DNA of 64,000 nt from Jeotgalibacillus campisalis (GTDB lineage: Bacteria; Bacillota; Bacilli; Bacillales; Jeotgalibacillaceae): contig NZ_JXRR01000021.1 of NCBI RefSeq assembly GCF_000829515.1, positions 81,290 through 145,289 on the forward strand, written 5' to 3'. The notes under the pieces were generated by a model that worked only from the letters and a program-made list of their open reading frames with translations, ran no database searches and was not told where the DNA came from. Position 1 is the first letter of the stretch; the number at the start of each line of letters is the position of its first letter. Positions 8,281 to 18,197 of the stretch are shown in pieces. The position numbers and the translations under genes are program-made.

Positions 8281-11200
8281 CTACTTCTGCTTTTTAGGGA
8301 GAATTTCTATCTCCAGACTTTTCTTTATCTCCAGGTATTGATAAGAAATGGTTAAAGTTCCGCTTTTCTTCGTTTTGATTTTTCCCTTTTTCCATTCTGC
8401 AAGGTCCGGAGGAGTCAGCTCCATAAAGAGCTTGTCCGGGTCCATGGCAAATCGGTTTCCATCCTTATCAATAGCTGTTGCTGTGAGGCGGATGTTCTTT
8501 CCTTCTATGACTGCTTCGTTATTTGGACTAAGCTCAACGTTGACAGGCTTAATGTTGAGCGAATCAACCACAGTCACTTTAATTGTGCTGCTTTTTCCTC
8601 CGGACACTGCTGTAATGTTGGCTTTGCCCGGTTTTATTGTTTGAATGGTTCCATCGGCCAGTACTTTTACTGCTTTTTCATTATCAGAAGTCCACACGGT
8701 ATGAACCTCTTCAAAAGAGCTTAAGTTAACAAGATAGTTTCCGGAAATCTCTCTAAAATCGCCGAAAAGATTGAGGGTGCGCTTTGCTCCCGCTGCCATT
8801 TTCATTTCGCGTTTTTCATTTAGGGCATCGTCTATGATCGATACATCTGTCAGCAATGGATTAAATCTGTAATCCATTCCTGCTTTTGTAACGGCAAGAA
8901 TTCCGCTGCCCAGGATATTTCCTTTATCATTTGATACATATCCTTTGCTTGCTCCGTTACCTGTAATGGTATAGTTCACTCCGTCTACTTCCCATGTTTG
9001 AAGAAGATGAAGGTGACCGAACAGCACTTGGATATTAACATTTTTATTTTTTTTCTTATAGGATCCGAGAATATCTTCAAACTGCTTAGCATCTGCCGGG
9101 TTCATTTCATGCTTTGTGCCGAAATCGTCTTTTGTCGTGTTATGGGTCACGACAAGGACATTCTTCTTTTTATTTTCCTTAAGAAGTTTTTGAAGGTAAT
9201 GAAACTGAGTCGGATCAGAGGCAGAAATGCTCTGTCCAAACGCACTGTTCAAGCTAATGATAAGCGTGTTTCCATATTCAAAATGATACGTTGGGGATCC
9301 AACGATGGCTGAATAGAAATCGATGTTTCCCTGGAACGATTCATGATTTCCCGGCGTTGCGAAAAACGGTTTATCCCCTAGTAATGCAAGATCACTCCCG
9401 GCTCTGTCCCATTCTGACTGAGACGAGGTATCCACCATGTCACCGACATGCATAACAAAGTCTGTTTCTTCTTTTGCAGCCCGGTCAAACAGGCGTTTTG
9501 AGTACATAAATCCTTGTGTATCCGGCAAAATAGAAATGGCAAATTGATTGGCCTTTTTCGGCTGTTGAAGCTGTTTTGTATCAAAGTGCTTTACATACGG
9601 AGTCATGACATTTCCGCTTTTGTCTTTGGCTTCAATGATAAAAGAATGCTGTCCATCTTTTAACGGCTTTTCAGGTACGGCATATGCCCAGCCTGATTTT
9701 TCATCATAGTGAACAGGTGCCTGCCTGCCGTCTATTTTCACAGCAATGCTGCTTTTCTTTACGCCGCTCTTTTCATCTTTAAGCTTGAATGTAATTCGGG
9801 GTTCTGCTGTTTTCTCAACTGCTTTCCCCGCTGGCGTCACATTAGAAAGAACCGGTTTTTCGTTATCTTCACTTAAATCCACTTCGATTCTTTTATCAAC
9901 AGAGGGAACAGACAGATTTCCATTCGTGTCACGGGCTGAAGCTGTCAGATGATAGGTTCCTTCTGCCAAATTGTCAGCAGCAGCTTCTACTCTGCCTGTA
10001 TCAGTATCATATGTGTGGGGAATCTTTTCACCGTTTATTTTCACTTCAATTGATTCAGCATCCACGCCTGATTCTTCGTCAATCAGAAGAGAAGAAAAAT
10101 CGATTTTATTTTCGTAAACGGTATTACCTGCAGGTGTAATCTCTTTAAATTCAGGACCGTTAAAGTCTTCTGTTTCATTTGAATAGATATATCTCATGTG
10201 ATCGAGATAAACACTTCCGCTGTAGTCAGGAATGCTCTTACTTGTTTCGACAAAATACAGATAGTTGAAAACAATCGGCAATTCCCAGTCCTGAGGAAGC
10301 TCAACTTCAAGGTATTTCCAGCCAATCCAATCTACTTTAGGAGCAAGATCAAGCGTTTTGTTTACATTGTTTGCTTTGAAAATCAAGCGTGCCCACGGCG
10401 CTTTACCGTCTCCGTACACCCACATGCCGAATTTCTTCGGTCTGATGTCTGTTTTGTAGGTTTCATACATAGAATCAGCAAGCTCGTCGGACCATGCTCC
10501 AGATGCTGATTTGTACCAGTGGGGAACCACATTAATCGTACCATTGTACTTACGTTCCCATTTCTTTGAATCATAATCAATGCGCAGGCTGCTTTCACCG
10601 AATTTCGCTTGTTCGTTTGACAGCTGATGGGTTCCGCCCATAAATCCCGTTACCCCATAGCCTTCGGTTGGAAAGGTTTCATAGTCATCGAGTACTTGTT
10701 CTTTAAGACCTATTAATAGCTCAACCTGTCTCTCAAGCGAGCCAAGCTTTGCAGTTACTGTTGTCCTCGTTCCTTCAGGTACATCTTCTCTAACTTGAAT
10801 GGTGCCGTCTGCAGTAATTTCTCCGTACTGCTGATCCATCTCCCAGTCAATAGCATCTCCTGAAAGGATCACGTCTTTGCCGTCTTTCACGGCTTCTGCA
10901 TCAAGTTTTCCCTCTTCACCGGGCTGAAGAATGATAGGACCCTTATCTGTGAACTGAAAATCATCGACCTGATCAATGACTGTCACGGATGCCCCGCCGC
11001 TTACACCGTTAATGACGGCCTGCACCTTATCTGTTCCTTCCTGATCAGGTGCCTTATACAATCCAGTTTTATCAATTGTTCCTTTAGATGCTTCCCATTT
11101 GATGGAGCGACTGGCAATCATGACAGGGTTGCCGTTGCTGTCTGTTGCTTTTACACCGAATGGAAAAGAAGCATTTTTGAAAATCGTGAGATCCTTTTCA

Positions 11201-12510
11201 ACGATGACTTCTCCGATATCATCTGTTTTGCTTGAATGATTTACAAAAAGAATTCCGTTTGTAATAGATCTTGATTGCCCGTCACTCGGGTGGTTGGCCG
11301 TTTCAAGTGCACTCTTCCCTTTTGGCTGGACGATCATTTCAGTTGATCCTCCGCCATCAAGGCCAAGTGCAGAGACTGCACCATGCTCCTCCATGATTTC
11401 GGCCATTTCTACCAGCGTTACCCCTTGGCTTTTATCAAAAAGCGTACTTGGTTTGTCGATGGTCATTGTAATGACCTTTTGCTCTGCTGTAATTCCAATC
11501 GCAGTTCTGGCACTTTTCAGCAGCACGTGACTGCCGTATTTGGATTCCAGTTCGTCTTTTGAAAGAGCCTTTCCATCCTTAACTAGCCAGTTGTAGCCGC
11601 CTGTGGCTTCTGTTATATCATTCTTTAAGACTCTGTCTTGTCCAGTAAAAAGATCAAACTGGAAGGAGATCTCCATGCCTTCTTTTAATTCATTTCGGAT
11701 TATCTCCGCTTTTGAACCAAATCCGGTTATGATCACACTGTCTGATGGAATGTCAATGCTCTCATAAGAGGAGTAGATTTTTTCTATTTTTCCGGAGTAG
11801 GCCTGTCCTGCTTTTATGGCAGAAGCATCTTGTACCTTCTTAACGACTGCCATGGCTCCATTCTTAATGAATGTCTCATTGCGGTCATCAAAGGTAAGCA
11901 CGCCCTTTTGATTTAGCTTTGGTGTGAAAATGCCAAGCTTTTCTCCAGCATTTTCACTGCGGTTCAATGTATCAATTTTTACATTTTTGCCGCTATAGGT
12001 CAGTGAACCTCTCATTTCAACTTCGCCGATAAAAGGTTTCTTATCTTGATCAATGGCAAAAACAGGATGATGAGAAACGCCTGAAGGATAGCTGTGATTG
12101 ATTAGAAGATTGCGGTTTTGGACTTGGAGCGTCATATTGATGCCGGTCTGCATATTAAACATATCTGCATTAACACCTGCAACAATGTCTTTCCCTTTAA
12201 ATTCCTCTCTCGCAGCTTGTGACGGAAGTGGCTCTGCAGCAACGACTCTTTCAAGTGCCTTGGATGTGACAATAGATACATTTGGGTTGGTAAGATCCGC
12301 TTCCAGCACATTTACTCTTTGGCTTTTGCCCGCTGTTCCGCCGAAATTTACGATTTCCTTTTCCGTGTGTGTAATACCTGAAGAAATTTGTTCCGTTTTT
12401 AATACTCTGATTTTCTCTGAAGACTCTGTTTCTTCTCCAAGAACAGCAGATGACATAGTCAGCAGCGTACAGGCAATCAAAATAGCCGCAACATTCTTTT
12501 TCCCTTTCAT
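8281..12510 (-). CDS. Exported phosphodiester glycosidase / metallophosphoesterase multidomain protein
   Basis: 1409 aa. A signal peptide (basic MKGKK, hydrophobic core, VLGEE cleavage region near 25) implies secretion. Residues about 70-420 form a phosphodiester glycosidase (NAGPA-like) domain with VAGVNADMFN (about 110) and GLDGGGSTEM (about 382). Ig/Big-type beta modules follow (about 420-590), then a jelly-roll-like region (about 600-780) and two Ig-like repeats (about 785-970, each opening with an ITPAG or VTPAG motif). A calcineurin-like phosphoesterase spans about 988-1200: ILPDTQG, HVGDMVD, PGNHE, THNT and FGHLH are all present. Another Big-type module ends the protein. There is no LPXTG motif and no CWB2 or SLH anchor. 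Probably cleaves phosphodiester-linked glycans such as teichoic or exopolysaccharide material (inference). AAGATGAAAG context with GGGAGGTG precedes the ATG. Confidence 0.88.
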   Translation of the reverse strand: MKGKKNVAAILIACTLLTMSSAVLGEETESSEKIRVLKTEQISSGITHTEKEIVNFGGTAGKSQRVNVLEADLTNPNVSIVTSKALERVVAAEPLPSQAAREEFKGKDIVAGVNADMFNMQTGINMTLQVQNRNLLINHSYPSGVSHHPVFAIDQDKKPFIGEVEMRGSLTYSGKNVKIDTLNRSENAGEKLGIFTPKLNQKGVLTFDDRNETFIKNGAMAVVKKVQDASAIKAGQAYSGKIEKIYSSYESIDIPSDSVIITGFGSKAEIIRNELKEGMEISFQFDLFTGQDRVLKNDITEATGGYNWLVKDGKALSKDELESKYGSHVLLKSARTAIGITAEQKVITMTIDKPSTLFDKSQGVTLVEMAEIMEEHGAVSALGLDGGGSTEMIVQPKGKSALETANHPSDGQSRSITNGILFVNHSSKTDDIGEVIVEKDLTIFKNASFPFGVKATDSNGNPVMIASRSIKWEASKGTIDKTGLYKAPDQEGTDKVQAVINGVSGGASVTVIDQVDDFQFTDKGPIILQPGEEGKLDAEAVKDGKDVILSGDAIDWEMDQQYGEITADGTIQVREDVPEGTRTTVTAKLGSLERQVELLIGLKEQVLDDYETFPTEGYGVTGFMGGTHQLSNEQAKFGESSLRIDYDSKKWERKYNGTINVVPHWYKSASGAWSDELADSMYETYKTDIRPKKFGMWVYGDGKAPWARLIFKANNVNKTLDLAPKVDWIGWKYLEVELPQDWELPIVFNYLYFVETSKSIPDYSGSVYLDHMRYIYSNETEDFNGPEFKEITPAGNTVYENKIDFSSLLIDEESGVDAESIEVKINGEKIPHTYDTDTGRVEAAADNLAEGTYHLTASARDTNGNLSVPSVDKRIEVDLSEDNEKPVLSNVTPAGKAVEKTAEPRITFKLKDEKSGVKKSSIAVKIDGRQAPVHYDEKSGWAYAVPEKPLKDGQHSFIIEAKDKSGNVMTPYVKHFDTKQLQQPKKANQFAISILPDTQGFMYSKRLFDRAAKEETDFVMHVGDMVDTSSQSEWDRAGSDLALLGDKPFFATPGNHESFQGNIDFYSAIVGSPTYHFEYGNTLIISLNSAFGQSISASDPTQFHYLQKLLKENKKKNVLVVTHNTTKDDFGTKHEMNPADAKQFEDILGSYKKKNKNVNIQVLFGHLHLLQTWEVDGVNYTITGNGASKGYVSNDKGNILGSGILAVTKAGMDYRFNPLLTDVSIIDDALNEKREMKMAAGAKRTLNLFGDFREISGNYLVNLSSFEEVHTVWTSDNEKAVKVLADGTIQTIKPGKANITAVSGGKSSTIKVTVVDSLNIKPVNVELSPNNEAVIEGKNIRLTATAIDKDGNRFAMDPDKLFMELTPPDLAEWKKGKIKTKKSGTLTISYQYLEIKKSLEIEILPKKQK

Positions 12511-13018
12511 CTTGCACCTCCCAATAGTTGTAAGTACTTCTTTATTATAGAAGGCAATTGTTAATAGAATTTGTTATTCTTTTTAATGCTTGTAAACTTT
12601 AAAGTTCTAAAAATACCATTAGTTCCTCTTTGTAATAAAGTAAAATACACTTTTTCTTAATGTATATATGAGTTTACTTGATGAGATAAAGCTGTCGAAC
12701 GAAGATTTGCTTCCCCTTTTACGTGTGTCGAAATTTCCAATGGGTTTTGGGATAGTTTTGGTTTACCATTTCTTATTTGGATGTGATTTCAGATGCTCGT
12801 CTCATAGCTTGTCCCGAGCCTTTCCATGTGAAAAACAGCAACCTCTAAAAAAATGGAGTAAACCCTTATCCCACCTGCCCTTTTTGCTCTTTGCCCATCA
12901 CCATTTTCCGGTTTTTATCATATAAAGAGAGTAGCTTACTAGATTTTTCTCTGGGCAGTTGAACCAGATAAAAAAGTCGGGCAGGCTGCGAATGAAAAAT
13001 AAAAATGGAGGAGTTAAG
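12511..13018. other. Divergent intergenic region
   Basis: About 500 bases between the exported esterase gene (-) and the dehydratase gene (+). It must hold both promoters. I see AT-rich segments (for example around 12560-12665) but no clear operator, and the short ORF from 12668 has no ribosome binding site. Confidence 0.5.
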
Positions 13019-14872
13019 TTGAAGAGAAATAAACGGATTTTATTTTCCAGTTTGACAGATATCTTCATCATTTTTGCTTCAGTTGCCGGAAGCTGCTACT
13101 TGCTGCTTGGACCTTATTTTAGTGATTTCCTGCTTGAAGCTGTTTATCTGACATTGCTCTACTCCCTCACATTCATCGGAGCATTTTTATACTTTAATGT
13201 GTACAAAAATTTCTGGCGGTATGTGAGTCATTATGAGTTTTATCTCATTTCAAAAACGGCAATCCTGTCGATTTTAGTTTGCTGGAGCGCGCAGGTTTTA
13301 CTTGAAAAGATTAACGGATATGCGATTCCATTTGCTTTATTTTTGCTTAGCTGGGTTTTTATTGTTGGCGGAGTATCATTTATCAGGATTCTCACAAAAA
13401 TACGCTACAGTCTTAGAGAGACCGGAAATGAGAACGGACGGCGCACGCTGATTATTGGCGCAGGCAATGCAGGACGGCTTGTGCTGAATGAATTAAGAAA
13501 ATCACATAACTCCCCTCTTTATCCTGTAGCCTTCATCGATGATGCGCTGGATAAGCTGGATGCAGAAATAAGCGGCATTCCAATCGTTGGGTCCCGTCAC
13601 GACATTCATAAAGTGATTAAGGAGTACGCCATTGAAACTGTTATTATCGCGATTCCTTCCGCCTCTGGGCCTGAGATTTCTGCAATTGTTACGATTTGCA
13701 AGGACCATCAGATTGATGTGAAAATTCTCCCGAGAATTAACGATATTATTAACGGGCGGATTGCGACAACCATCCGGGAAGTAAAAGTAGAGGATTTACT
13801 GGGGAGAGCTCCAATTAAGCTCGATCTTGATTTAATCGCAAGCTACTTAACCGATAAAGTTGTTCTTGTCAGCGGGGCAGGCGGGTCAATCGGCAGCGAG
13901 CTGTGCAGGCAGATTGCTCAATTCAGTCCATCCACCCTCCTTCTTCTTGGTCATGGTGAAAACAGTATTTACTTGATTGAAAGAGAACTGAGAAGCCGTT
14001 TTCCTCAGTTGGAAATTGAGCCGATCATTGGTGACGTACAGGACCGGAAAAGGATTCAGCGTGTTTTCCGCGACTTCCATCCACAGGTTATTTTCCATGC
14101 TGCTGCCCACAAACATGTTCCCCTCATGGAATACAATCCGACAGAAGCCATTAAAAATAATGTATTTGGGACACGTATCATGGCTGAGTGCGCTCATGAA
14201 AGCGGGGCAGAAAAATTTGTTCTCGTTTCTACGGATAAAGCGGTTAACCCGACGAGCGTCATGGGAGTTACCAAACGAATTGCCGAGCTTTACATTCAGC
14301 ACATCAACTCCTTCAGCTCCACCCGTTTTGCTGCTGTGCGCTTTGGAAATGTTCTGGGAAGCAGAGGAAGCGTGATTCCTTTATTTAAACAGCAAATTCT
14401 TGAAGGCGGCCCCATTACGGTCACTCACCCTGATATGACCCGGTATTTTATGACCATTCCTGAAGCAGTTCAGCTTGTGATCCAGGCAGGAGGCCTATCA
14501 ACAGGAGGCGAGACATTCGTACTTGATATGGGAGAGCCGGTAAAAATCAGCGACCTAGCAAGAAATCTAATTACCCTATCCGGTCTCACGCCAGGTAAAG
14601 ACATTGAAATAAAGTACTCCGGAATGAGGCCTGGTGAAAAGCTTTATGAAGAGCTGCTGTCAGCTGAGGAAGGCAATCGGTCCTCAAAGCATGAACTGAT
14701 TTTTATTGCGCAGCCTGTGCAGATAGAAACTTACAATATGCCGGAGAAAATCCAAAGACTGAAAGAATTGATTAAAAATAATGAAAAAGAAGAACAAACA
14801 GAAGATCTTAAAATGTGTTTAAAAGAAATTGTCCCGTCCTATTTGCTATCAGCCGATGAAAACGGACAATAA
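13019..14872 (+). CDS. Membrane-anchored UDP-sugar 4,6-dehydratase (EpsC/PglF/CapD-like)
   Basis: 617 aa. Four N-terminal membrane helices (about 8-130) are followed by a CoA-binding-like Rossmann domain with IIGAGNAGR (about 150), then an SDR catalytic domain with VLVSGAGGSIGSELCRQ (about 280) and HAAAHKHVPLME (about 362). In place of YxxxK it has STDKAVNP and an MGVTKR motif (about 405-420), the hallmark of PglF/WbpM-type UDP-GlcNAc C6-dehydratases. TTG 13019 is chosen because GGAGG lies 7 bases upstream; the upstream in-frame TTG (12959) and ATG (12992) lack such a site. It would supply the 4-keto sugar for the aminotransferase and acetyltransferase encoded on the opposite strand. Confidence 0.92.
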   Translation: MKRNKRILFSSLTDIFIIFASVAGSCYLLLGPYFSDFLLEAVYLTLLYSLTFIGAFLYFNVYKNFWRYVSHYEFYLISKTAILSILVCWSAQVLLEKINGYAIPFALFLLSWVFIVGGVSFIRILTKIRYSLRETGNENGRRTLIIGAGNAGRLVLNELRKSHNSPLYPVAFIDDALDKLDAEISGIPIVGSRHDIHKVIKEYAIETVIIAIPSASGPEISAIVTICKDHQIDVKILPRINDIINGRIATTIREVKVEDLLGRAPIKLDLDLIASYLTDKVVLVSGAGGSIGSELCRQIAQFSPSTLLLLGHGENSIYLIERELRSRFPQLEIEPIIGDVQDRKRIQRVFRDFHPQVIFHAAAHKHVPLMEYNPTEAIKNNVFGTRIMAECAHESGAEKFVLVSTDKAVNPTSVMGVTKRIAELYIQHINSFSSTRFAAVRFGNVLGSRGSVIPLFKQQILEGGPITVTHPDMTRYFMTIPEAVQLVIQAGGLSTGGETFVLDMGEPVKISDLARNLITLSGLTPGKDIEIKYSGMRPGEKLYEELLSAEEGNRSSKHELIFIAQPVQIETYNMPEKIQRLKELIKNNEKEEQTEDLKMCLKEIVPSYLLSADENGQ

Positions 14873-14906
14873 TTCGCTTCTGTTCAGTCTCCTGATGCAT
14901 GCTCAG

Positions 14907-14972
14907 AAAAAACCTCCAGAAAATGATTCAGGAATCGATCATCGAATTCGTGAATCTCTCTGAAGGTTTTTT
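14907..14972. terminator. Bidirectional terminator between convergent eps genes
   Basis: AAAAAACCT(C)CAGA pairs with TCTCTGAAGGTTTTTT, and an inner GATTC/GAATC pair extends the stem. It lies between the dehydratase (+) and the last eps operon gene (-). Confidence 0.8.
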
Positions 14973-15990
14973 ATCGTTTTTCCTGCTGAAGCGATTTCCT
15001 GAAGACAGTAAGCTGCGCCTGATCTTTTGCTGTATAATCCTGCTCATCCTTCAAGCCGCCCACTCCATTTGCAATCCCGACAATCTGGGTAGGCTGCTGA
15101 ATGCGGTCCACCACAATATCCCCGTCATTGCCAATGATTCCTCCCGCCACCACTCTAATGCCGTTGTCCCATTTCACTTCTCCTTGAATATTTGTATAAA
15201 ATTCCCGTATATACTGAATCAAATATAAAAGCGTATGAGGAAAAGCCGCTCTTACATCCAGCCGGTAGCAGGTAATCTCCTTACCGCTCGCTTCTAAAAT
15301 AAATTTGGGGGTAAAGTTATTAATTCCTCCATCCAGTGCCACGCTCTTTGTTTTCATAATGACGGCCATTTCAGGTGGAATGACATGAGAGGATGAGGTA
15401 AACGAAATCAGACAATCCAACTCCAGAGGCTCATAGGTGCCGGTTTTAAGATAGTGAATCTTATTCTTCGCAAATTTAGGAAGAAGATAGTTCAATACCT
15501 TCACAATCTCTTTTGTTTTTTCATCATTTCTGGAGCTTAAATAAATGCTGCAGCCCCTTTCAGCTAATCGCAGGGCGAGCTTGGAACCCAGATTTCCTGC
15601 TCCATAAATAAGCATTTTTTTGTTTTCGAGCTCATCTTTAAAGGAATGCCGGAGAAACAAATCGGCTGCTTCAAGCGTTGTATCATTTGGTTTATATGCG
15701 ATGATTCGGGCGTTTTTCACAACGGTTTTTGCAATTTGCAGTAAATCAATCTCTTTTTTTGATTCGATATCGATAAATAAATAGGCGACATGGGGATCTA
15801 CTAATGAAAATAATTCCCTGGCGGCGTCAGGTGAAACGACCAGGAAATTGATCGCTTCATATCCAAGTGCCGTTCTTCTTGGCAGAACAGCAAATGGCAG
15901 GGAATCTCTGGCAGTGGTGCCGACTGTTGCAATCCGCTGCTCAAAGGGACATGTAAAGCTGTTTATCTCACTTACTATTCGATTTTCCAC
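14971..15990 (-). CDS. Unknown Rossmann-fold protein, last gene of eps-like operon
   Basis: 339 aa, soluble. A central nucleotide-binding motif LIYGAGNLGSKLALRLAERG (about 124-143) suggests an NAD(P)-binding fold like those of shikimate or amino-acid dehydrogenases. The N-terminal ~110 residues form a separate alpha/beta domain, and a conserved-looking VALDGGINNF segment is at about 215. I do not recognise a named family. It lies 79 bases downstream of the aminotransferase gene, same strand, and ends at the convergent terminator, so it is probably cotranscribed. Possible roles are synthesis or modification of the glycan precursor; not established. Confidence 0.7.
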   Translation of the reverse strand: MENRIVSEINSFTCPFEQRIATVGTTARDSLPFAVLPRRTALGYEAINFLVVSPDAARELFSLVDPHVAYLFIDIESKKEIDLLQIAKTVVKNARIIAYKPNDTTLEAADLFLRHSFKDELENKKMLIYGAGNLGSKLALRLAERGCSIYLSSRNDEKTKEIVKVLNYLLPKFAKNKIHYLKTGTYEPLELDCLISFTSSSHVIPPEMAVIMKTKSVALDGGINNFTPKFILEASGKEITCYRLDVRAAFPHTLLYLIQYIREFYTNIQGEVKWDNGIRVVAGGIIGNDGDIVVDRIQQPTQIVGIANGVGGLKDEQDYTAKDQAQLTVFRKSLQQEKR

Positions 15991-16069
15991 AGTATCACCT
16001 ATCCTTCCCTGAGGTGGAGGGAATGCATGTGTGTAAATGCTGGCTTAACAGGAAGGGCATTGTGCATTT

Positions 16070-17224
16070 TCAGCACTGAACAAAAAACGGGAGCAGAGCA
16101 TCAATGACTTTATTTTGCTGAGATGGGGTCAAATTTGAGCCGGAAGGGAGACAAATTCCAGATGCAAACAGCGAATCACATACACTGGTTTGTTCGTCGT
16201 GAGGATAATAATCGCAGTGAGCATATAACGGCTGTCTGTGCATGGGCTTCCATAATCTTCGGGTTTCAATGTTCTGTACTTCTAGGGCCTCTATAATTTT
16301 CTCAGGAGGAGCGGTGATCACAGAGGAATCAAGTGTTAAGGCAGTAAGCCAGCGGGTTGACCGTCCATGCTGTGTTTCGGGCATAAAGTGAATCCCTCTT
16401 AAGCCGCTGAATGCTTCCTGATAGCGGTTAAAAACTCTTCTGCGTGCTTCCACCCGATCGTCCAACACCATAAGCTGCCCGCGGCCAATTCCAGCAAGGA
16501 CATTGCTCAGGCGGTAGTTATACCCTGTTTCGCTGTGCTGATAGTATTTCGCAATGTCTTTTGCCTGTGTGGACCAGAAACGGATTTTTTGCAGCGCATC
16601 CATATTATCTGAGACTATCATGCCGCCATTTGAAGTGGTGATGATTTTATTTCCGTTAAATGAAAAAATGCCAAATTCACCAAATGTTCCACTGGCTTTG
16701 CCTTTATAGGTGGCGCCAAGGGACTCAGCCGCATCCTCGACAATCGGCACTTGATACGGCTCACAGATTTTTTTTAGTTCATCATAATCTGCACTCTGTC
16801 CGTATAAATTTACTGCAACAATGGCTTTCGGCAGCTGTCCACTTTTTTCAGCTTCCTCTAAAGCCCGTTTCAGCGCCTTAGGACTCATATTCCAGCTCTC
16901 CGGTTCCGAATCGATGAACACCGGTTTTGCCCCCTGGTAGAGGATCGGATTTGCACTTGCTACGAATGTAAAGGAAGAACAAAAAACAACATCTCCGGGA
17001 CCTATCCCGAGAGCTCTAAGCGCTAAATGAATAGCTGCTGTTCCGGAAGTGACCGCAACGGCCCCTTTTGTCCCTGAGTAAGCCGCTACTTCTTCTTCAA
17101 ATTTGGTCAGATGCGGGCCTACAGGAGCAATCCAATTTGTATCGAAGGCGTCATTGATAAACAATTGCTCGGCTGAACCCATATGTGGTGAAGATAGAAA
17201 AATCCTTTCCGGTTTAGCGCCCAT
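16070..17224 (-). CDS. DegT/DnrJ/EryC1 family PLP aminotransferase (EpsN/PglE-like)
   Basis: 384 aa. PLP-dependent sugar aminotransferase fold with TSGTAAIHLALRALG (cofactor phosphate loop, about 58-72), VEDAAESLGA (PLP-ring Asp, about 160) and the Schiff-base Lys in FSFNGNKIITTSNGG (about 193). It should aminate UDP-4-keto-6-deoxy-GlcNAc made by the dehydratase at 13019, giving the substrate of the acetyltransferase at 18198. Start is ATG 17224, 12 bases after the preceding gene. Operon position and partners match B. subtilis epsN, but the symbol is not transferred. Confidence 0.93.
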   Translation of the reverse strand: MGAKPERIFLSSPHMGSAEQLFINDAFDTNWIAPVGPHLTKFEEEVAAYSGTKGAVAVTSGTAAIHLALRALGIGPGDVVFCSSFTFVASANPILYQGAKPVFIDSEPESWNMSPKALKRALEEAEKSGQLPKAIVAVNLYGQSADYDELKKICEPYQVPIVEDAAESLGATYKGKASGTFGEFGIFSFNGNKIITTSNGGMIVSDNMDALQKIRFWSTQAKDIAKYYQHSETGYNYRLSNVLAGIGRGQLMVLDDRVEARRRVFNRYQEAFSGLRGIHFMPETQHGRSTRWLTALTLDSSVITAPPEKIIEALEVQNIETRRLWKPMHRQPLYAHCDYYPHDEQTSVCDSLFASGICLPSGSNLTPSQQNKVIDALLPFFVQC

Positions 17225-17236
17225 CCCGTCTTCACA

Positions 17237-18175
17237 TCACTTTCCTGAAAGGTTTTTATACTGGCTAAACAGATCATTCATACGTTGTTCAAGGCCTGAT
17301 TTTTTGATGACATTGGACCAGGATAAGGATTCCAAAAATTCCTTTTGTATGGACTGAGGGGGGTGGCTGATCAGTTTCTTTTCCAAATCCTGCAAGGAAG
17401 CATCCACGGTAATAAAAGACAGATTGTGTTTTTCTTTAAAGTAGTTGACCCACTTATATTCCGTTGAGATAATCCTCAGGTTCATGGCTAAATACTCCAG
17501 CAGCTTTGTGGAAGTTTGAAGGTTATAGGGGTATTTATCCGGCATATAATTAATGCCGTAAACAGCTTGAGAGGCGTATTTTGGCACGTCTTTGTACGGG
17601 ATGCTGCCTGTAAAAATAATATGATCATCTGCTTTAAATTCTTCATAAATATCATCCGGTACAGATCCAATCATTAACAGGGTGCGTTTTTCCTTCAGCT
17701 GTTTAAACTGTCTGAGAAAACGATCGATTCCCCTGGCTTTTGTAATCGCGCCAATATAAACACAATCATATTGCTTCACCCTGTCCTGATAACAAAAAAA
17801 AAGATCATCTACTCCCATGTCCCGCTGAAGAGAAACGACCTCATCTTTAAACTGCATTCCATTTTCAACAAACTCATTTAAAAAAATCCGGAGGTCCGGC
17901 TTTTGATTCAGTTTACGTTTAATCATATTTTTCCCCTTTGGAAATATGCCTGTAGATAACGATGCGTATTCATGAATAAGCGGCATTCCATCGGGTGCTG
18001 ACCGATCAATTCCTGGAAAAGTCCACAGGGCATCGAAGTCAGAAAACGAAAAAGAGCCGATTTGAGCAGAGTCGAAAAATTTAAAACCGCTGTCTTTTAT
18101 ATCAAAATATTGAATGGTGGCATCTATTTGAGGCAAATAAGCTTTAGTAGAGTTCATCATGAGAATTTTTTTCAT
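17237..18175 (-). CDS. Glycosyltransferase-like protein (eps operon)
   Basis: 312 aa from ATG 18175, preceded by GGAGGGAGCAAA; the longer ORF upstream overlaps the preceding gene and lacks its own site. The C-terminal half looks like a GT-B fold: CVYIGAITKARGIDRFLRQF, a LMIGSVPDD strand, and a LLEYLAMNLRIISTEY segment in place of the usual ExxxxG nucleotide-sugar motif. The N-terminal half is divergent. Donor and acceptor sugars are unknown. It acts in the cytoplasm on the lipid-linked repeat unit (inference from context). Confidence 0.78.
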   Translation of the reverse strand: MKKILMMNSTKAYLPQIDATIQYFDIKDSGFKFFDSAQIGSFSFSDFDALWTFPGIDRSAPDGMPLIHEYASLSTGIFPKGKNMIKRKLNQKPDLRIFLNEFVENGMQFKDEVVSLQRDMGVDDLFFCYQDRVKQYDCVYIGAITKARGIDRFLRQFKQLKEKRTLLMIGSVPDDIYEEFKADDHIIFTGSIPYKDVPKYASQAVYGINYMPDKYPYNLQTSTKLLEYLAMNLRIISTEYKWVNYFKEKHNLSFITVDASLQDLEKKLISHPPQSIQKEFLESLSWSNVIKKSGLEQRMNDLFSQYKNLSGK

Positions 18176-18197
18176 TTTGCTCCCTCCTTCTGCCGCT

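Noticed and set aside
12668..12925. 85-aa + strand ORF before the dehydratase gene
   Set aside because: No Shine-Dalgarno site and no protein-like pattern.
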